Of a DNA stretch of 64,000 nucleotides, positions 57,442-64,000 are shown one piece after another. The notes under the pieces were generated by a model. The model made no database searches and was not told where the DNA came from. It worked only from the letters and a program-made list of their open reading frames with translations. The stretch is from contig CM043944.1 in the NCBI GenBank assembly GCA_014529385.2, positions 172,858,740 through 172,922,739 of the forward strand. Direction: 5' to 3'. Within the stretch, counting starts at the first letter, position 1. Every line of letters starts with the position of its first letter. Made by a program: the position numbers and the translations under genes. Origin of the DNA: Adiantum capillus-veneris. Its lineage: Eukaryota; Streptophyta; Polypodiopsida; Polypodiales; Pteridaceae.

Positions 57442-58390
57442 TGTCAGGAGTTTTTTGGAGCAAGGGATTGCGCATATGTACATACCCATGCATGGTACAT
57501 TGAATAAAGGATTGCCCATTTTCCAGAGCCAGGTGATTATGGGGGACCCACATGTGTACAGGTAGGACAGTATGTATATAGTGCATCGATTTTCACTATC
57601 ACCAGTACCAATGTGTTTTTTCTACAATAACGAGGCGTTGGTAGTGTGTAAAAATTCTCGAGGAAGCTATCCACGGGCCGACGACATGAGGTAAGCATGT
57701 GCGTCAGATGGCATCTAGTGGCGTCAAGAGGCCGAATGGGGTCAATATTTGCACGTGGATAAGTACGGACACGACGTGGGTGTTTTCTTGTGCTAATTAT
57801 GCAGAAATATCATCATGAGGACCATCTTTTGGGGCCACTTCACGTGGTTGTGGGATGCATTTCTGGAAAAATCTGAGTGCCAGGTGTGCGGATGGATGCA
57901 GCAGGGTGACAACTATGCACTGCGAGGCCAGTGTTGGTCTGTTCGGGGTCCGTTTGAGGTCAACTAAAAGGCCAAGGGTGCCCAAGTGATAAAGCTAAGT
58001 GTGGGAACTAAAAAAACAAAGAGAAGACCAGAAAAAACATGGAGAGAAGAGGAGGAACAGCCGCAACTATGTTTTTGCTGTTTTTGGAGCCTGTTTTGGC
58101 CCTGAATTGCTCATTCGAGGTCGGATTTGAGCACTTTGACATTGCAGACTGGGATTTTGGGCCGTTCTGGACGCGATGGCGCTATTCATTTTGCCAAATT
58201 CCTCATTGTTTTTTGTTGTTTTGGCTGTGTAAGTTTCTCCTATTGAGCGAAGCTTCTCCTTCAATTTGTGATTGTATCTGGCATCTTTTACCCATATTAT
58301 GTGAGCTATTTGCCTCAATAGAGCTGTATGTGGAGCAAGCTCTATTGAATATAAATATCAAACATTCTCCTCTTTTGAGCTGAGTTTTTT
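57442..58390 (+). repeat. 3' LTR of the Tat-like element (right end uncertain)
   Basis: It begins TGTCAGGAGTTTTTTGGAGC after a purine-rich GGCTAGAGGATGGGAAAATTA. The first roughly 380 bp are matched by 52616-53007. A TATA-like AATATAAATAT lies near 58347. The right end is placed only by composition. Confidence 0.75.
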
Positions 58391-58599
58391 GGGTGTGTGC
58401 GTGTGTGTGTCTCTCTGTGTGGAGTGGGTAAATGGATAGTCTCTCTCCTCTCACTCCATAGGTGTGTTCCCTGTCTCGGCCAGGTGGGTTGTGTAAGCCG
58501 AGTGGTGCCCCATATTGTGTGTGTATATCATCCCAAGAGTGTGTATCGGGTCATTATAGAGGCGTTGTGTGTGTTTCCATCCCGCTCACAATGCCAGTT

Positions 58600-59310
58600 G
58601 TCGGGCATCCTCCTGCTTTGACGATAAAAATATTGCTTTCAACCGGGCCGCCTTTGATCTTTCCCTTTACCTCATTTTATTTTGTATCCAAACATTGGAT
58701 TCGATTCCCACCGATTGTATTAGTTTTGCCTCATATGTAAATGTGGCCTTTGAAGACGATTTCTGTTTCATTTCATTTTGCTCTCACTTTTTCCCCTCCC
58801 AGTATCGCTACCTATAGTGGCAAACATTGATGAAGTTCTTCGGTAACCATTGCAATACTTTCTCAGATAAACACCCGATCTCAGGCGTCTATGAGAGTTG
58901 ACAACTATGATGATGATTTTAGTCTGACAATCTTAGACTTTTCAATTTAGTCTTTCATCTTACTTCAATTTCTTTTAATCCCTAGGCATTGGATTAGATC
59001 ATTAAGGATTGTATCAGTTTGGTCGCATTTTTTTTGAAGACGATTAATGTAACATTTCTTTTCAGTTCTCTCTCTCCCTTCCCCCCCTACCACTACGCTT
59101 CCCTACAGAGGCGGACATTCACAAAGCTTTTTAGCGATTGTTGCAATCCTTTCTCGTACAGCACTAGGCATCCATGTGCATAGATGATGATGATGACGAT
59201 TTTAATCTGACATTTTTAGGGTTTTTAGTTTTACTTTTTTTTAATTTACTCTTTCACTTTACTTTGTTTTATTTTGTGTCCACGTCTTGTATTAGATCCA
59301 CAAAGATTGT
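58600..59310. repeat. Diverged tandem repeat, period ~296 bp, about 2.4 copies
   Basis: Corresponding words recur at regular spacing: GATTGTAT at 58713, 59007 and 59305 (spacing 294 and 298), and CATTG...AAAGTTCTTC/AAGCTTTTTAG...TTGCAATnCTTTCTC at about 58827 and 59109. The units are clearly diverged. Part of a unit is also present at 52545-52615. Confidence 0.8.
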
Positions 59311-60583
59311 ATGTTGTAGTGTAGACATATAATACAATGTTTGTAGTAAATTCATTATTATGACAAATAGAAGATAAATGGAATAGAAAAGCATAATACA
59401 TTCCATAAATAAATAGGATAAAATATAAAGGTAAAATGATAAGTTGGACATATACATCTCAATAAATAAAGCTATTATTAAATATCATAATACACAATGC
59501 TAATCATGAATGAGTATATATATATATATAAAAGAAAAACATACAAATAAGATACTAGAATTAATGTAGATATAAAGTAAAAAATGTTTATACCATACAA
59601 AGTAAATTTACATAATACAATAAGGGAATACTACATAACAATAATTCATTGTTTATTTATTCTATGTGTTTTATAGATGAAAATAGTTAGTATATCATAA
59701 TTACATTATATAAAGATGATATATCAACAGATTAATTAATGTAATAAATGATAAAAGATAACATACTTATAAGTAGATAAATCTGGCAACTCCTACTCAA
59801 ATGACTCAATGTTATGTTTTCAAACTTAATCATACTACGAGTTGTTAATCCTCGTCCATTTATTTAGTCTAGAATTTGGAATCCAAACTTTTATCTTAAA
59901 TTGCATTTTATTACTGACTTTCTTTAACATGTTCAGTTACTAATGATTCACACAGAGTTGGATAGAACATCAGGTGCATTCCTTGTACCCTTATACAGAC
60001 TAGCCTAGCCTTTTATAGCGATGTCTGTCTCTCTCTCCTGCCACATCGTGACACACCTCCTAATCATATTTAGACAAGAACACATCAATACACAAACTTT
60101 GCTTACATGGCATTCTTTTCAATTTGATTTCTATGTGTATTTCAAGAGTATTTGAATTTTCTTGCCTGAGTAATTGCAAATAGATATCTAATAAGAGTAT
60201 TTAAACGTTCTATCGCACAATCCCTCAGTCTAATATTCTGGTTTGATAAATGGTCAATTAATTTGCTTTCTTGTGAGTATCTTTCTTTCTACATGCCTCT
60301 CAGAGACACCTCATATAGTTTTGCACCATAAAAGTATACCCTTTGACATTTTCAAAGAGGGGATTCCTCTACTTATTTGCATTAATTTTTGAGCTATGAA
60401 ATCTATCATTATGGTTTATACTTGCATTGTATCACATTTTTATTGAGATCATTTCACATTCAAGTGTATAGCTATTCCTATTAACAACATTTTGTAACTG
60501 CCTTGCTATACACACGCACTTCAATTTGGTGTCAAATAGGTGGTAAACATTTTGTCTTTTATGTCTTGTCTAGTACAAGCACA
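59311..60583. other. AT-rich, no gene seen
   Basis: Very AT-rich, with a short (TA)n near 59516-59530. No coding or RNA gene is recognised. Confidence 0.5.
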
Positions 60584-60805
60584 CAGATTTGCCGGTTTAG
60601 GCAGTGTGTAAATGCTCAGCTAGGTGTAGATTCACCGATTTAGGAAACGCCAGTTGTGTGTGCAGATCTGCTGATTTAGACAGCACACCGACAAAATGAA
60701 AATTCACAAAATTAAATGCAGATCCGCCAATTTAGGCAGCATTAGTGCAGATTTTCCGATTTAGGCAGCACGTCTTATTGGTGTAGATTCGTCGATTTAG
60801 GCAAC
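60584..60805 (+). repeat. Cluster of six ~22-bp motifs, irregular spacing
   Basis: Copies of the consensus CAGATtCGCCGATTTAGGCAGC start at 60584, 60627, 60663, 60719, 60748 and 60784, all in the same orientation, with spacings of 43, 36, 56, 29 and 36 bp. The invariant core is GA-TTTAGG or GATTTAGA. Some copies contain a small inverted repeat (TGCC...GGCA). Confidence 0.8.
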
Positions 60806-61175
60806 ACCGATCACAAAATCATGCTGCAGTGGATGGCCGCACTGTAACTACTATGATTTTGTTACCCAGGTATACAAAATGAAGGATATTTGGATTTGGA
60901 TTTGAAAGGGGTACATGTTGGCAGATGTTTGGATTTGGATTTTAAATGGATATATGATGATTTTCTATCACGATACTATTGAACTTGAGAATGATGAGAA
61001 TGGAGAATAGGTAGTATGTGAATGACGGCAAACATAAGCAATGTTGTTTAGTTTAATAAATTTTTCTTTTACTATGTGATATTTTGACATAGAATACTTA
61101 TCACTATTTTTGACAGTATCATTTGCAGATTCTTATCTTTGCAACTTAGGACAATTGCTTTCCAACAAAGAGGTA
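60806..61175. other. No gene seen
   Basis: AT-rich sequence between the motif cluster and the LTR copy B. TTTGGATTTGGATTT words repeat near 60893-60940. Confidence 0.45.
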
Positions 61176-61653
61176 TGTTATGGAATTGATATTTTTATTA
61201 TTTATTGCAGCTGACAGGTTAAAAAGGCTTGACCAATCTAGGCCTATGCAAACAAATATGTATATTATGTACATTTTATTATTCAAGTGCTCTTTTATGA
61301 GCTTTGGTCATTTATGACCGGTTAGCCAGTTTGTACTCACATTGACCATTCAAGAAAACTATAAATCAAATACGTGCAAGAGGAAAATGGTCACTCTTGC
61401 ACGGGGACAGATTGCACCCAGCGTCTGTGTCATTATTCTTCTCCCTCACTTCTCCTCTCGTCTTGCCGACATAGCACTCCGCTCTAGGAGGTGCACCTAC
61501 ACGTGCTCTTCTATTCTTTCTCTCTGTGTGTCTCTCACACTCTATCTCTCTATGTCGCATATGGCGTGGAATATGTGCTACGAGATTTGCCAGGTAAGCA
61601 AATTTGTGCGAATCAAAGATTGCAATATGTTGTATTTTGGTATTTTATACGAA
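61176..61653 (+). repeat. LTR of the tRNA-iMet-primed element, copy B, interrupted
   Basis: It matches copy A from its first base (TGTTATGGAATTG) up to TATTTTATA at 61649, where copy A continues for about 27 bp more. The right end is displaced by the insertion starting at 61654. TATA box at 61360-61366. Confidence 0.85.
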
Positions 61654-62585
61654 TGTTGGACAGGTACGCCGCGACGGACGTCAGCACAGCGAGAACTCAC
61701 CTAACAAGTAATGTCAGCTAAGGACGAAGCTCGACCCGCAGGCGCGTGGAAGCAAGCATAAGGTGTCAACCTACACTCGACCGACTCCTAACTAATTCTT
61801 ACAGAGGTCCCTACCGATTGTCTAAGTCACAGTCTTCAAAAGTGCAAAAGAGGAATCTTCCTACAACGCTTGCTACAGCCGAACACCCATCAAACACTTT
61901 CGAAACACCATAGAACTTGAAGGAGACCCTACTAATACCTATAGGCCACTCTCCTTAAGGTCTATGAACCAAAATCATGGCCCAAAACACCCGGTGCAGA
62001 AACACGTAGGATGTCTGGCCGAAATCTGCAGGTCTTCGTTTTTGAAATTTGAAGTGCCTAATGTGTAGCTCTACTTAATGTGAACGCGTGGATATGCTGC
62101 AATGCGAAATCAGATAACATCTGCTCACCCAAACAACCGATGAAGCTCGTAGAAGGAGCTCCCAAAGCCGAACCGTACATGCGTAATGTTGGTATCGGCT
62201 TGTAGCTCTAGTCGGGGGCAACATGCTGCACTTCTCCGCACTCGATTCCGACCACCGTAGCACACGTAGCGTCAAGACAAAGCTCACACTCTCTCTCACG
62301 TACATAGTACGCTCACTCATAGACTTCAAACTTGTTTTTAAAATGACAAAAGGGGGTTTTTTTTTATTAAGGTCTAAAAGTGGTATATATACCTTACAAA
62401 TTCTCAAACCCTAAAGTTTCAAAATCATCCATCTAACTATCAAAACTGGGATACAAGCTGGAAACTTCTGTAAGTTCCAATATTTACAAGGTGAAAAATC
62501 GGGTTTTCTTTGACGAATGAATAATTACAAAAAATAATAGTCCGCCGAGTAGTTAGATGCCGTGGGGTGTGTCCAGCTTCTAACA
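61654..62585 (-). repeat. 3' LTR of the right-end element
   Basis: On the minus strand it starts TGTTAGAAGCTGG at 62585 and ends CCTGTCCAACA at 61654 (932 bp, TG...CA). A TATA box (TATATATA) lies near 62386-62394, about 200 bp into the LTR. A polypurine tract precedes it. The partner LTR would lie beyond the window. Confidence 0.8.
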
Positions 62586-62599
62586 TCCCCCCCCTCCTT
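62586..62599 (-). other. Polypurine tract of the right-end element
   Basis: On the minus strand AGGAGGGGGGGA directly precedes the LTR. The GGGGATGACATGAA upstream resembles the sequence before the tract near 3390. Confidence 0.75.
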
Positions 62600-62633
62600 C
62601 ATGTCATCCCCGACATGGCCTTGATCCTTTGCT

Positions 62634-64000
62634 TCATTTTATAGTCTCCCACATTTTATAGCCCTCATTGCCAGCTGGCCCTGAGCTCTCTGCTTCTTCT
62701 TGTTGCCGGCCTTTCAACTCCTCTATTTGCTTGAGGAGTGTCTGCTTTTCCGCTTCGGCTTCTCCGCCCATAGTCACGAGGAGGTCATTGAGTTCAGAAT
62801 TTACCTTTTCAGCCTCCTCGAGCTTTATCTTTATGCTCTCCAATTCTTCTTGTAGGGCTTTTTTGTTGTCCTCCATTCTGATTTGCATTGCGATAGAACC
62901 TTCAGCCATCATCAACCTCTGCTTCTTCTCGAGATTCAACTCCTTCTGGAGTTCTTGCATCTGCTCCTCATATATTTGACTCTCGAAAATCATTTGAGTC
63001 GAGCTTGTAGCTCTAACTCTCGCAGGTGATGCTCGCAGCCTCTGGATGGTTTGATCTTTGACTTTTAATTGGTCCTTGAGCTCAAGGACTTCATCCAGGC
63101 TTGCTTCTTGTTCTATCTCTGCCTTTTCCTTTGCATTCCTCATGGCCTCTACTTCTTTAGTTTCCTCTGCTAGCTGGAGTGTCAGATTATCCCGTTATTT
63201 TTCGGCATCTCGCAATGACTTGCTGAGTTGCAGACACTCTTCTTCAGCTGCTTGCAATCTTTTTGCTGCTGCCTTATTTGCTTCTTCCTTTGCTTGGCAG
63301 TTTTGTAGAGCCGTGGCCAAGCTGGCGTGAAGGTCAGCTTCTCTTTCTTTTTGTCCTTGGCTTTGTGCCCGTAGAATATCTCTTTCCATCTTAGTCTTTT
63401 CTTCGGTGGCCTTTAGAGTTATCAATTCTTCGTCTGATGCCACCGATTGTTCTCTTATTCCAGCTAACATTGTCATCACCACGTCCCAATCATTCGAGGG
63501 CGGGTGCAGGTTTACCGTGTCAGTAGCAATTTCCTTTAGCTCGACTAGCCGAATGCCTAGCATCTGTTCTTTATGCTTTGTTCTTGCCAAGTCGAATGCG
63601 ACTGTGGCAGCTTCTTCCCTTGTATAACCTGCAGCTAGCAGGTCCAAAAATGCATAATATGCCTCCTCGAGCTCTTTTTGTTCAGACGCAGGCTTGGTCT
63701 CTTCTTTGGGCTCAGGTTCTGGCCTTTGCTCTTGCTCCTCAACCTAGTGTTCTTCTTGATTGTCCCCAGCCTCCCTATCTTCTGGTGGAGGGCTGCTAGG
63801 ACGTGGTGATGGTGGTGGTGATGGCTGTGGGCTGGGTTTAGGGCTATCTGGTAAAGCTACACGTTTGCCCTTAAAGTCTCTATCTGCTTTCGTTTTTCTT
63901 TCCCTTTCTTGGTTTTCTTGTTCATCTAGCAATGTCTGCCTTATCTGCTCCACTTCTTCCTCGGTGAAAGGGACATGGGGAATTTTTTCCGCTACAGCAT
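62634..64000 (-). pseudogene. Coiled-coil ORF adjacent to the polypurine tract (partial)
   Basis: One minus-strand frame runs from the window edge to a TGA at 62634-62636, interrupted by a TAG at 63744-63746 and a TAA at 63195-63197. The start lies beyond the window. Order: acidic/basic region, a proline-serine stretch (SPKPSPQPSPPPSPRPSSPP, about 63780-63850), a compact segment with LLAAGYTREEAATVAFDLA (about 63590-63645) and DWDVVMTMLAGI, and then about 250 residues of almost continuous heptad coiled coil (about 63430-62690). It ends only about 35 bp before the polypurine tract, so it occupies the 3' end of the element where pol or a third ORF would normally end. Gag of a non-autonomous element and an accessory protein are both possible; I see no capsid motif or zinc knuckle. 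Confidence 0.6.

Larger units (their letters stand above)
52616..58390 (+). mobile_element. Defective Tat-like Ty3/gypsy retrotransposon
   Basis: The element comprises a truncated 5' LTR, a protease remnant, RT, RNase H, an additional archaeal-like RNase H, integrase and a 3' LTR. The second RNase H is the hallmark of the plant Tat lineage. The domain order is normal, but stops, frameshifts and the 5' deletion make it non-functional. The right end of the 3' LTR is uncertain. Confidence 0.88.

Noticed and set aside
60584-60805. CRISPR-like array
   Set aside because: Repeats are degenerate, spacing is irregular, and the DNA is clearly a eukaryotic nuclear repeat region.

Overview
The window is eukaryotic nuclear DNA that consists almost entirely of transposable elements, and I found no intact host gene. 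Several features point to a land plant: Ty3/gypsy elements primed by tRNA-Asp, a chromodomain-type chromovirus integrase, a Tat-type element with an extra archaeal-like RNase H, an L1-like LINE with a zf-RVT tail, tRNA-iMet-primed LTRs and very long CT/GA microsatellites. A large, repeat-rich genome such as that of a fern would fit, but that is a guess.

Layout. 1-3.4 kb: a decayed minus-strand chromovirus (integrase, GPF and chromodomain remnants) and a scrap of another LTR. 5.3-18.9 kb: an old minus-strand gag-protease element, split by a young plus-strand LTR element at 7231-17617. The inner element has LTRs, a tRNA-Asp primer site, a 1219-codon gag with four zinc knuckles and a protease frame, but no reverse transcriptase, RNase H or integrase, so it must be mobilised in trans. 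Its right end is a rearranged run of LTR, leader, partial LTR and partial LTR. 18.9-20.7 kb: an inverted, 5'-truncated relative. 20944-27032: a full-length but dead LINE bounded by a perfect 18-bp target duplication. 28-32.5 kb: gag fragments, an unrecognised broken gene and a 208-bp inverted-repeat element with an 8-bp duplication. 33.6-34.4 kb: an LTR end with a primer site.

38.4-46.5 kb is the most unusual part. Two broken genes on the plus strand (one resembling a DDE transposase, one a highly diverged histone H3) face two unrecognised genes on the minus strand. Two near-perfect foldback palindromes lie between the convergent 3' ends. This may be a decayed multi-gene DNA transposon of a type I cannot name.

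49.8-50.3 and 61.2-61.7 kb: two copies of one LTR with a tRNA-iMet-type primer site. 52.6-58.4 kb: a Tat-like Ty3/gypsy element with protease, RT, two RNases H and integrase, but with gag and most of the 5' LTR deleted. 58.6-59.3 kb: a diverged tandem repeat of about 296 bp. 60.6-60.8 kb: six copies of a 22-bp motif. 61654-64000: a minus-strand LTR element inserted in the second iMet-type LTR and running off the window. It carries a coiled-coil ORF directly beside its polypurine tract.

The genes do not form a host pathway. They are layers of insertion whose order can partly be read: the inner gag-protease element is younger than the minus-strand element it splits, the 208-bp element is younger than the gag it splits, and the right-end LTR element is younger than the LTR it splits.
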